Below are positions 45,067 through 53,935 of a DNA stretch of 64,000 bases, piece after piece (positions within the stretch are counted from its first letter, which is position 1; every line of letters begins with the position of its first letter). The stretch lies in assembly GCA_905181635.1 (NCBI GenBank), contig CAJIYM010000003.1, positions 1 to 64,000 on the forward strand. The letters are read 5' to 3'. A program made the position numbers and the translations under genes. Below the pieces are notes generated by a model, which did not search any database, was not told where the DNA came from, and was given only the letters and a program-made list of their open reading frames with translations. Origin of the DNA: an uncultured Flavobacteriales bacterium. Lineage in GTDB: Bacteria > Bacteroidota > Bacteroidia > Flavobacteriales > BACL11.

Positions 45067-46568
45067 TTAAAACAACTCAGCATCAACTGAAAGACCTTGC
45101 AAAAAACCTATTGATCTTTCAATATCATCATGAAGTAATCTATCCGCACTTAAGAATTCCACTTCATCTCTGTAAATATCCAAAATTCCTTCAATAAAAT
45201 CAGAAGATTTTGCATTTCTAAAAGCAATACCCTGAGTAGCATTTAAAAGTTCAATAGCTAGAATACGTTCAGTATTTTCTACTACTCTGTATAATTTAGT
45301 AGCTGCATTTGCTCCCATACTAACATGATCCTCCTGTCCGTTGGATGAAACGATAGAATCTACAGAAGCAGGGGTACATAACTGCTTATTCTGGCTGGCA
45401 ATACTAGCTGCCGTATATTGAGGGATCATCATTCCTGAATTAAGCCCTGGCTTCTGCTACCAAAAATGCTGGCAAACCTCTTTCCCCTGAAATCAATTGA
45501 TAAGTTCTTCTTTCTGAAATAGAACCTAATTCCGATAGCCCAATTGCTAAATAATCCATAGCCATAGCCAATGGTTGCCCATGGAAATTACCTCCTGAAA
45601 TTATTTTATCCTCTCCAATAAAAATTGTAGGATTATCAGTTACTGAATTTATTTCTGTTGTAAATACTTCTTTTACATGAGTAATAACACCTTTACTAGC
45701 GCCATGTACTTGCGGCATACATCTGAAAGAATAAGGATCTTGAACATGCTCCTTCTCTCCCTTCTTGAATTTCACTACCATCTAAGAAATCACGAATATT
45801 TTCAGCTGTTTTCAACTGGCCTTTATGAGGGCGAACCAAATGAATCAATTCATCAAAACATTCACTTCTTCCATCAAAAGCTTCTAATGAAATGGCGCCA
45901 ATCATGTCTGCCATATAAGAAAGTTTCTGAGCTTTTAATAAACTCCAAACCCCGTAAGCACCCATAAATTGTGTTCCATTAAGCAGTGCTAATCCCTCTT
46001 TAGATTGTAATGCAATAGCCTTCCAACCATTGGATTTCATAATTGATTTTGTTTCTACTTCCTTTCCATCAACTACAACTTTTCCTTCTCCTAAAAGCGG
46101 CAAAGACAAATGAGCTAAAGGAGCTAAATCACCTGAAGCCCCTAAACTTCCTTGCTGGAAAATTACTGGTAATATGTTTTTATTGAACATTTCAATTAAA
46201 CGTTCAACAGTTGCTAATTGCACTCCTGAATGTCCGTATGATAAGGACTGAACTTTTAGAAGGAGCATAATTTTTACTATCTCATCTGGTACTATGTCAC
46301 CAGTACCACAAGCATGAGAAAGCACCAAATTAGTTTGTAGTTTACCTAAATCATCATTGCTTATTTTATGATTACAAAGCGAACCAAAACCAGTGTTAAT
46401 CCCATAAATAGGTGCATCTGAGTGCTTCATTTTCTTATCCAGATAATCACGGCAATTCTTAATTTTTTGTTTTGCTTTTATGCTTAAGGCTAATTGTTTA
46501 TCCTCCGCAATAATTTCAGCAATAACTGAAATACTCAGTATTTGTTCTCCAACTTTATAAATACTCAT
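45067..46568 (-). pseudogene. hutH: Histidine ammonia-lyase, frameshifted twice
   Basis: Three ORFs together make one HAL. The 5' ORF holds the N-terminal 'YGINTGFGSLCNHKIS', 'NLVLSHACGTGD' and the MIO-forming Ala-Ser-Gly in 'GSLGASGDLAPLAHLSLPLL'. It runs off near 45775, where one G too many in GAAGGGAGAG breaks the frame before 'HVQDPYSFRCMPQVHG'. A second extra G near 45443 (GCAGAAGCCAGGG) separates 'PAFLVAE' from 'PGLNSGMMIPQYTAASIASQ'. Corrected, it is full length (about 500 residues) and would deaminate His to urocanate. It abuts hisS upstream. No hutU or hutI is nearby. Confidence 0.88.
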
Positions 46569-47918
46569 CTAGGATAACTGTTTTATTAAATCAGTAATGT
46601 TCAAATTACTTTGCTCACCACTTTCCATATTTTTAATCGATAATATTCCCGATTTCATTTCATCCTCCCCCACCATTATTACAAACTGAACCCCTTTGTT
46701 GTTAGCATAGGTCATTTGTTTTTTCATTTTAGCGTTTGTAGGGTATAATTCTGAACTAATTCCTGCAGAACGTAATTGCTTTAATAAAGGTAAGCAAAAA
46801 GCAGCCTCATCATCTCCAAAGTTAGCAAAAATCACCTTAGTACTTACATCAATATTATTAGGGAATAAAGCGAGTTCTTCCATTACTAGATAGATTCTAT
46901 CAATTCCAAATGAGACTCCAACTCCTGAAACATCTTTTAAACCAAAATTAGAAGTTAAATCATCATACCTACCACCACCACCAATTGAGCCAATTTGCAC
47001 ATCATTGGCTTTCACTTCCAAGATACAACCTGTGTAGTAGTTAAGCCCTCTAGCTAGTGTAATGTCAAAAACTAAGTTAGCGGATTGCAATCCTAATTCT
47101 GTAACATTATCAATTACAAACTGTAACTCTTTTAATCCTTTTTTACCTATTGATGAATTTTCTAAAAGAGAAAATAAATCTCCAACATTTTTGGTATTTA
47201 AAAAAGTATCTAAAATAGAAAGAGCTTCTTTTTTCACACCTTTGCTTTCTATTTCTTCTTTTACCTTATCAATACCAATTTTATCCAATTTATCTAAAGT
47301 AATTACTATCTGATCAAACAAATCAGTTGCCCCCATAAGCTCAACCATTCCACTAAGTACCTTTCGGTTGTTTATGCAAATATCTACATTAGGAATATTT
47401 AATTTTGTAAACACATCATCATATAGTTGCACCAATTCCACTTCACAAAGCAAAGATTCAGTGCCAATTACATCAGCATCACATTGGTAAAATTCACGAT
47501 ACCTTCCTTTTTGTGGCCTATCAGCACGCCAAACATTTTGCATTTGGTAACGCTTAAAGGGAAAAGTAATGTCATTTCTATTTTGTACCACAAAGCGAGC
47601 AAAAGGTACTGTCAAATCAAAACGCAAAGCTTTTTCAACTATTTGTTTCGTTAAGGATTTTGAATCAGTATTCTCATCCAAGTTAGCTTTATATAAGTAA
47701 TCTCCCGAGTTTAAAACTTTAAAAATTAAGCGATCTCCTTCATCACCATATTTGCCTGTTAAAGTTTTGATATTTTCCATTGCAGGTGTTTCAATCGGAG
47801 CATAGCCATAGCATTCGAAAGCTGATTTTACAGTTTCAAAAATGTAATTTCTTCTGAACATCACTTCAGATGTGAAATCACGCATTCCTTTTGGTATGGA
47901 TGGTTTGGTATTACTCAT
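46569..47918 (-). CDS. hisS: Histidyl-tRNA synthetase
   Basis: The start is taken at ATG 47918 (MSNTKPSIPKGMRDFTSEVM). The 42-residue leader in the track is unlike the family. Class II motif 2 'YQMQNVWRADRPQKGRYREF', 'YQCDADVIGTESLL', the His-binding 'LARGLNYYTG' and motif 3 'FGIDRIYLVMEEL' are present. About 449 residues, normal length. It abuts hutH downstream; the tRNA-His gene is 11 kb away. Confidence 0.96.
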   Translation of the reverse strand: MSNTKPSIPKGMRDFTSEVMFRRNYIFETVKSAFECYGYAPIETPAMENIKTLTGKYGDEGDRLIFKVLNSGDYLYKANLDENTDSKSLTKQIVEKALRFDLTVPFARFVVQNRNDITFPFKRYQMQNVWRADRPQKGRYREFYQCDADVIGTESLLCEVELVQLYDDVFTKLNIPNVDICINNRKVLSGMVELMGATDLFDQIVITLDKLDKIGIDKVKEEIESKGVKKEALSILDTFLNTKNVGDLFSLLENSSIGKKGLKELQFVIDNVTELGLQSANLVFDITLARGLNYYTGCILEVKANDVQIGSIGGGGRYDDLTSNFGLKDVSGVGVSFGIDRIYLVMEELALFPNNIDVSTKVIFANFGDDEAAFCLPLLKQLRSAGISSELYPTNAKMKKQMTYANNKGVQFVIMVGEDEMKSGILSIKNMESGEQSNLNITDLIKQLS

Positions 47919-47979
47919 AATTGTTTGCAAATATCGTAAAATATAATAGATAAATTTCATTAGATTTGGTCCGAAAATT

Positions 47980-48495
47980 ATGAAACAATTATTTACACTA
48001 TTAATTCTAGTATTTATTTCTTGCAATATGAATAATTCCAATTCTGTTAATACTATAAATCAGAACAAAAATGACATTAATGCTATAAAGAAGATGCTGA
48101 GTAATCAACAGGAGTGTTGGAATAATGGAGATATTGATGGGTTTATGCAAGGATATTGGCAGTCAGAAAAATTAATATTCACTTCACTAAAGCACAAACC
48201 TACACATGGATGGAATAACACCTTAGAGAGGTATAAAAATAGTTATCCAACGAAATTTAGTATGGGAGAGTTAAAATTTGAAATTCTAGATTTAAATCTT
48301 ATTTCAACGACTACTGCAACTCTAAAAGGAAAATGGAAAATTCATAGAGAAAAGGACAATCCTAACGGAATATTTTGGTTAGACATTAATAAATTTGATA
48401 AAGACTGGTTAATTACAAAAGATTCTACCATATCATTTGAGATAAACATTCCTTTATCTTTATTAGAATGTGATAATAATAATAACTCTTTATAG
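47980..48495 (+). CDS. Putative lipoprotein with SnoaL/DUF4440-like domain
   Basis: It has 171 residues. 'LLILVFISCNMNNS' is a lipobox, so it is probably lipid-anchored in the envelope. The domain 'IKKMLSNQQECWNNGDIDGF' and 'WLDINKFDKDWLITKDSTI' fits the NTF2-like DUF4440 fold. It is divergent from hisS by 61 bp, with TAGATTTG at 47961-47968 as a -7 box. The function is unknown. Confidence 0.82.
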   Translation: MKQLFTLLILVFISCNMNNSNSVNTINQNKNDINAIKKMLSNQQECWNNGDIDGFMQGYWQSEKLIFTSLKHKPTHGWNNTLERYKNSYPTKFSMGELKFEILDLNLISTTTATLKGKWKIHREKDNPNGIFWLDINKFDKDWLITKDSTISFEINIPLSLLECDNNNNSL

Positions 48496-48498
48496 TTT

Positions 48499-49344
48499 AT
48501 GAGAAAATACCTTTCTCTTGTAAAATTTAGTCATACAATCTTTGCAATGCCATTTGCACTTATTGGTTTTTTCTTAGCTGCAAGGTCAAATGAATTTGAA
48601 TGGATTTTACTTTTATATGTAGTGCTTTGCATGATTTTTGCTCGATCGGCAGCAATGGCCTTTAATCGTTATATTGACAGGGATATTGATGCGGCTAACT
48701 CAAGAACTGCACAAGTAAGAGAAATTCCAAACGGTAGTATAAAAGCCAACTCAGCTTTAATATTTGTTATTATTAACTGCTTGTTATTTATTGGCACAAC
48801 TTATTTGATTAATCCACTATGTTTAGCATTATCGCCAGTTGCCCTATTGGTAATTTTAGGATATAGTTACACCAAACGCTTTACTGCTCTTTGCCACTTA
48901 ATACTAGGATTAGGCTTGGCATTAGCACCTATTGGGGCTTACTTAGCTGTGAGTGGTGAATTTCACATCATCCCTATGCTATTTTCAGCAGCAGTTCTTT
49001 TTTGGGTTAGTGGTTTTGACATTATTTATTCCTTGCAAGATGAGAAATTTGACAAGGAACAGAAACTTCATTCTATTCCAGTACTAATTGGAAGAAAGAA
49101 TGCCTTAAACTTATCAAAAATTCTACATTTTTTTGCTTTTTCAGCACTAAGTATCGCTGGATCATTAGGTTCCTTTAGCCTGTACTACTGGATAGGGGGT
49201 TTTATTTTCACTTCCCTACTTGTTTATCAACATGTTTTAGTAAAGCATAATGATTTAAGCAAAATTAATCTTGCATTTTTCACCACAAACGGTATTGCTT
49301 CCATCATTTTTGGTGGATTTGTTCTTATTGACATTTTAAATTAA
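48499..49344 (+). CDS. UbiA-family prenyltransferase (4-hydroxybenzoate polyprenyltransferase-like)
   Basis: The 281 residues form about eight membrane helices with the two Asp-rich motifs 'NRYIDRDIDAANSRTA' and 'YSLQDEKFDKEQKL' that bind prenyl diphosphate through magnesium. In Bacteroidota this type is often the MqnP-like enzyme of menaquinone synthesis by the futalosine route. That assignment is an inference. It starts 3 bp after the lipoprotein gene. Confidence 0.9.
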   Translation: MRKYLSLVKFSHTIFAMPFALIGFFLAARSNEFEWILLLYVVLCMIFARSAAMAFNRYIDRDIDAANSRTAQVREIPNGSIKANSALIFVIINCLLFIGTTYLINPLCLALSPVALLVILGYSYTKRFTALCHLILGLGLALAPIGAYLAVSGEFHIIPMLFSAAVLFWVSGFDIIYSLQDEKFDKEQKLHSIPVLIGRKNALNLSKILHFFAFSALSIAGSLGSFSLYYWIGGFIFTSLLVYQHVLVKHNDLSKINLAFFTTNGIASIIFGGFVLIDILN

Positions 49345-49356
49345 AGAATACAATTT

Positions 49357-50847
49357 ATGAATCATTATAATGACTATGTTGAGCATTCAAAAAAGATTAC
49401 TGATGTAAATATGTCAATCGCAGTTCTTAGTTGGGACCAAGAAACTAAAATGCCAAAAAACGGCAGTAGATTTAGAGCACAACAATTGTCAACACTAGCA
49501 GAAATATCACACGAATTGTCAATAAATAAAGACTATGGTAATCTTCTTAATAATCTTAATTCTGATGATTCATTAAATTCCGATCAAAGAAGAAATATAA
49601 GTTTATCTCTAAAGGCCTTTAATAAAAGTAAAAAATACAAATCAGAATTTATCATTGAAGAGTCTAAGTTAGTATCAAATGCTTTTCAAAAATGGAGATT
49701 AGCAAAAGAAAAAAATGATTTTTCAATCTTTGAGAGCTGTTTAACTAAGCTTGTAGATTTAAGAATTAAAGAATGTGAAATTTTAGGTTATGATAATCAT
49801 CCATATGATGCATTACTGAATCAATATGAGCCTGGACTTACAACTAATGAGGTAGATAAAATTTTTTCAAATGTTAAAGAATTTTTAGTTCCATTCATAA
49901 AGAAGATTTCAAAATCTAATAAGATTAATGATTCTTTTTATTATCAAAAATATCCACATGATAAACAATGGGAATTTGGCATTGGATTACTTAAAAAAAT
50001 GGAATATAATTTTGACTCTGGTCGTCAAGATTTATCTACCCACCCCTTCTCTACTCATTTCTCTGCTGAAGATGCAAGAGTAACTACTAGAATTGATGAA
50101 GATAACCTTTCTGAAATGATTTGGTCATGTATTCATGAAGGAGGTCATGCATTATATGAACAAGGTATTTTATCTGAAAACTATGGACTGCCTTTAGGTG
50201 AAACTATTTCTTTAGGAATTCATGAATCTCAATCTAGATTATGGGAAAATAATGTTGGTCGTAGTTTAGAATTCTGGAAATACAATTATGAATCTTTAAA
50301 GTTAGTATTCCCTAATCAGTTATCAAATGTTACAGTTGATGATTTTTATAAAGCTGCTAACAATGTAAAACCAAGTTTAATTAGAACAAATGCTGATGAG
50401 TTAACTTATCATCTTCACGTTCTTATAAGGTATGAGATTGAGAAAGCATTAATAGAAGGTAAAATAAAAGTTAAAGATTTACCTAAAATGTGGAATTTAA
50501 AATATCATGAATATTTAGACTTGGAAGTACCCTCTGATGATATGGGTGTATTACAGGATATACATTGGTCACATGGAAGTTTTGGTTATTTTCCAACATA
50601 TACAATAGGTAGTTTTTATGCAGCACAGTTTTTTAATCAAGCTAAAATTGAAAACCCTAATTTATTACAAGAAATTGAAGACGGAAATAATAAAAATCTT
50701 TTAAATTGGCTAAGGAAAAACATACACAAAAATGGTAAAAGGTTGGATGCAAATAAACTATGTAAGAAAATAAGTGGAGAAGAACTTAATTTTAAATATT
50801 TCAAGCAATATGTGATTAAGAAATATTCTGAGATATATAATTTATAA
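49357..50847 (+). CDS. M32 family metallocarboxypeptidase, copy 2
   Basis: The 496 residues are a paralogue of 15403-16893 with the same length and the same zinc motif 'HEGGHALYEQG' and 'HESQSRLWENNVGRSLEFWK'. By eye about 85-90% identity, spread over the whole length. It follows ubiA by 12 bp. Both copies are intact, so both may be used. Confidence 0.93.
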   Translation: MNHYNDYVEHSKKITDVNMSIAVLSWDQETKMPKNGSRFRAQQLSTLAEISHELSINKDYGNLLNNLNSDDSLNSDQRRNISLSLKAFNKSKKYKSEFIIEESKLVSNAFQKWRLAKEKNDFSIFESCLTKLVDLRIKECEILGYDNHPYDALLNQYEPGLTTNEVDKIFSNVKEFLVPFIKKISKSNKINDSFYYQKYPHDKQWEFGIGLLKKMEYNFDSGRQDLSTHPFSTHFSAEDARVTTRIDEDNLSEMIWSCIHEGGHALYEQGILSENYGLPLGETISLGIHESQSRLWENNVGRSLEFWKYNYESLKLVFPNQLSNVTVDDFYKAANNVKPSLIRTNADELTYHLHVLIRYEIEKALIEGKIKVKDLPKMWNLKYHEYLDLEVPSDDMGVLQDIHWSHGSFGYFPTYTIGSFYAAQFFNQAKIENPNLLQEIEDGNNKNLLNWLRKNIHKNGKRLDANKLCKKISGEELNFKYFKQYVIKKYSEIYNL

Positions 50848-50941
50848 TTGAAATTACTGTAAATAAAATCCCGCACATTTAAGTTGTTCTATATTTTTTT
50901 GTATCAATATCCTTTAAATTCAATTATCACTAAATTAGATC

Positions 50942-50964
50942 AAAAAAAGCCTGAGAATAGGCTC
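50942..50964 (-). terminator. Terminator of the exchanger gene
   Basis: On the minus strand AGCCT-attctc-AGGCT is followed by TTTTTTTG, 28 bp after the stop at 50992. Confidence 0.75.
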
Positions 50965-50991
50965 TGGCTAAATACATGAAATATGATTTAC

Positions 50992-52077
50992 TTAGAAAAG
51001 TATTAATCCAATTATAAAGAGGAAGTATAATAATAAAATCAATACAGAAGATCTAAAGCTTAACGATTTGAAGTAATATATTAAAGTAGTGATAACTGTT
51101 AATATAAGCAATAAAATTATTGACCACAACAGAATATTACCACCAAGAATATAATCCCCAATACATCCAATGCGACTAATTGGAAAATTAGTATCTATAG
51201 TACCATTAATGCTTGTATATATTAATAATGGCAAACCTAAACCTATACAAATATCAAACACATTGGAACCATAAGCATTCGAAAAAGAGTCATGAAATTT
51301 TCCATTTAAAGCATCTTTAATTGATAAAAATGTATCAGGTAAACTTGAAGCAATAGATGCAATAAAAAAGGAAACAAAAAATAGATTAACACCAACCTTT
51401 CCTGATAAATACTCAGTTGATGTAATAAGCAAATCACAACTATAAGCAATCAATCCAATTGATAAGAAAATTACAACTAATGATGTTTTGCTATTTACTT
51501 TACCACCCGAAAAAAACCTAAACAATCTCAAATTAAGTACATTAAGAAATATTCCATCTGATTTTTCTTTTAAAACTACATTGTTATTATCAATATCTGA
51601 TTTATTATCTTTTCTACTTAAATACAAATTCATAACATAAAGAATATAATATATAACAAGAGCATAAGTAAAATATAAATGAATTCCATAATATAAGCCT
51701 CCCATCAGTAAAACAATTGCACCAATTAAATATAGACCATCTTGTTTAATAATAGACCTATCTACTTCAAAATTTTTCACTTTTTGATTATAAAAAACTA
51801 CTAAAAAAGATACAACAGGTATCAAAGTAATATTAAATGCAGAGCTACCTATTATTGTCGCATAACCAGCAGAGAAACCTCTAACATCTCCGTAATAAAA
51901 TAAAAACATACTGGAAATAAAAATTTCTGGTAATGATGATGCTATTGCATTAATAGTAGGCCCTTTAATCCCCTCACCTATATTTCTTGTGAGATAATTT
52001 GCAGCCAAATCAAAACTAGATGAAATTTTCCAAAGGATATAAGTAGCTGCTATAATTTTTAATATTATATATATCAT
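50992..52077 (-). CDS. Sodium/calcium exchanger family membrane protein (CaCA)
   Basis: The 361 residues form about ten membrane helices in two halves, each with an alpha repeat: 'GPTINAIASSLPEIFISSM' with 'GSSAFNITLIP', and 'FFIASIASSLPDTFLSIKDA' with 'YGSNVFDICIG'. These conserved acidic and Asn residues line the cation path in CaCA exchangers. Ion choice (Ca, K or other) is unknown. It is monocistronic. Confidence 0.9.
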   Translation of the reverse strand: MIYIILKIIAATYILWKISSSFDLAANYLTRNIGEGIKGPTINAIASSLPEIFISSMFLFYYGDVRGFSAGYATIIGSSAFNITLIPVVSFLVVFYNQKVKNFEVDRSIIKQDGLYLIGAIVLLMGGLYYGIHLYFTYALVIYYILYVMNLYLSRKDNKSDIDNNNVVLKEKSDGIFLNVLNLRLFRFFSGGKVNSKTSLVVIFLSIGLIAYSCDLLITSTEYLSGKVGVNLFFVSFFIASIASSLPDTFLSIKDALNGKFHDSFSNAYGSNVFDICIGLGLPLLIYTSINGTIDTNFPISRIGCIGDYILGGNILLWSIILLLILTVITTLIYYFKSLSFRSSVLILLLYFLFIIGLILF

Positions 52078-52482
52078 TTATTATTCAAATTTATTCTTTT
52101 TCATATTTTTATTTTATTTCCAATTATAAATGAATTTAAATACTGATTGTCAACAACATAAATTAAAAAATATATTGTAAAAACAATCATAAATTTAATT
52201 CTTAAATTTAAAACTAGTTTCTATCTAAATCACACAAATCTACAAATTAAAAGTTATGGACAAACAAATAGTTAGAAGAAGATCAAATGATCAAAATTTA
52301 TAAGTAAGTAATCATACTTAAATAAATATTTAGAGCAGGTTGGTGATGAAAATTTAATACAAATATTTAAATGAGTTAGAAAATGCACCATCTATAAATA
52401 AACTATTTAAAAAAATGTAGATTGGAAATTAAGTAAATATTATTCAAGGCATAATAAAAGATAAAAAGTAGTTGAAGAATTT
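52078..52482. other. 405-bp AT-rich spacer
   Basis: No gene is recognised. A 15-codon frame at 52256 (MDKQIVRRRSNDQNL) and scattered codon-like text after it (KYLEQVGDENLIQIF) may be gene debris. No repeat or RNA feature is seen. Confidence 0.35.
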
Positions 52483-53883
52483 TTACAACAGAATTTTTCC
52501 AGGATTAAGAATTTCATTAGGATCAAATAAGTTTTTAATTCCTTTTTGCAAGCACAAAGCTTCTTTAGAAAAAACAATATCCATATATTCTTTTTGAACG
52601 AGTCCGATACCATGTTCTCCACTTAAAGTACCTCCTAAACTTTTAGTTAATTCAAATATTTCTCTTATTCCTAAAGTAAGTTTAGCATTCCAATCTTCAT
52701 CACTCATCTCTCCTTTAATAATATTGATGTGTAAGTTCCCATCACCAGCATGACCATAGCAAACGGACTGAAAACCGTATTCTATTCCAATTGCTTTTAC
52801 ACCTTTTAAAAGCTTTGCTAACTCTGCTCTTGGCACTACAGTGTCTTCTTCTTTGTATACAGAATTTGATTTTACCGCCTCTCCAACAGATCTTCTTATT
52901 TTCCAGATTTGATTTTTTTGACTTTCACTATCAGCAAGTAGAATTTCCCCACATTCAAAAATTTCCATTACTTCAAAGATTCGTTCACAATCTTTATAAA
53001 GAATATCAATATCATTTCCATCAACCTCTAACAAAAGATGTGCCTTTACATCATCATTAATCTGAATTTTAATATCTGTATATTTCAAAGTCCAATCAAT
53101 AGCATCACGCTCAATAAATTCCAAAGCTGAAGGAGTAATTCCTGCACGAAAGACAGCTGAAACTGCCTCACAAGCTTTTTCAACTGAACTAAAAGGAACA
53201 AACAAAGTAATATCTTTTGTTGGCAACGGAATTAAACGAAAAACAATTGTAGTAATGATACCAAGTGTACCTTCACTACCTATAATTAAAGATGTTAAAT
53301 CGTAACCAGTAGCATTCTTGAGAACATTAGCTCCAGTCCAAAAAATTTCACCAGTTGGCAATACGACCTCCAAGTTAAGTACATAATCTTTAGTTACACC
53401 ATACTTTAAAGCCTTAGGACCTCCAGCGTTTTCTGCCAAATTCCCCCCAAGAGAACAACTTCCTTTACTTGCTGGGTCTGGCGGATAGAAAAGTCCTTTA
53501 GACTCTACTGCATCTCTAAATACTTGATTAATTACTCCAGGCTGAACTGTCGCTTGAAGATTTCTCTCATCTATTTCAATAATAGATTTTAAACGTTCAA
53601 GACTTAAAGCAACTCCTCCAAAAATAGGCAAAGAACCGCCGCTTAAACCAGTGCGAGCACCACAAGGAGTTACAGGTATATTTTTTAAATTACAGTATTT
53701 TAAAATTTTAGAAATTTCTTCACTAGTCAATGGCTTTAATACTACTTCTGGTGGGTAAGATAAATCTTCAGTTTCATCATGGCTATAATTTAAAATACTT
53801 TGATTATCTGAGAGCACATAATCTGCACCAATTGTTTCTTTAAAAAAAGAAATGTCATCAATATTTAATTGCTTGTAGTCCAT
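52483..53883 (-). CDS. FAD-linked oxidase, glycolate oxidase GlcD / D-lactate dehydrogenase type
   Basis: The start is taken at ATG 53883, because a good promoter lies between it and the track's 53916 start. About 466 residues. The FAD-binding PCMH fold carries 'VTPCGARTGLSGGSLPIFGG' and 'DPASKGSCSLGGNLAENAGG', and the C-terminal cap 'VCYGHAGDGNLHINII' and 'LSGEHGIGLVQKEYM'. It oxidises a 2-hydroxy acid (glycolate or D-lactate). It is divergent from DPP-IV by 52 bp. Confidence 0.92.
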   Translation of the reverse strand: MDYKQLNIDDISFFKETIGADYVLSDNQSILNYSHDETEDLSYPPEVVLKPLTSEEISKILKYCNLKNIPVTPCGARTGLSGGSLPIFGGVALSLERLKSIIEIDERNLQATVQPGVINQVFRDAVESKGLFYPPDPASKGSCSLGGNLAENAGGPKALKYGVTKDYVLNLEVVLPTGEIFWTGANVLKNATGYDLTSLIIGSEGTLGIITTIVFRLIPLPTKDITLFVPFSSVEKACEAVSAVFRAGITPSALEFIERDAIDWTLKYTDIKIQINDDVKAHLLLEVDGNDIDILYKDCERIFEVMEIFECGEILLADSESQKNQIWKIRRSVGEAVKSNSVYKEEDTVVPRAELAKLLKGVKAIGIEYGFQSVCYGHAGDGNLHINIIKGEMSDEDWNAKLTLGIREIFELTKSLGGTLSGEHGIGLVQKEYMDIVFSKEALCLQKGIKNLFDPNEILNPGKILL

Positions 53884-53888
53884 CTGTG

Positions 53889-53917
53889 CAAATTTAATTA
53901 AATTTGCCATTTCCAAA
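53889..53917 (-). promoter_or_regulatory. Candidate promoter of the FAD-linked oxidase
   Basis: On the minus strand TTTG (53914-53917), 17 bp, TAAATTTG (53889-53896) matches the Bacteroidota consensus at both boxes. The -7 box ends 5 bp before the ATG at 53883, predicting a leaderless or near-leaderless message. Confidence 0.6.
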
Positions 53918-53935
53918 TCTAAAATTCAAACACTA

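Noticed and set aside
45067-46568. Phenylalanine or tyrosine ammonia-lyase
   Set aside because: The substrate-selectivity region reads Ser-His (LSHACG), which fits histidine ammonia-lyase.
52256-52400. Start of a gene at MDKQIVRRRSNDQNL
   Set aside because: It stops after 15 codons and the following text has many stops; not supportable as a gene.
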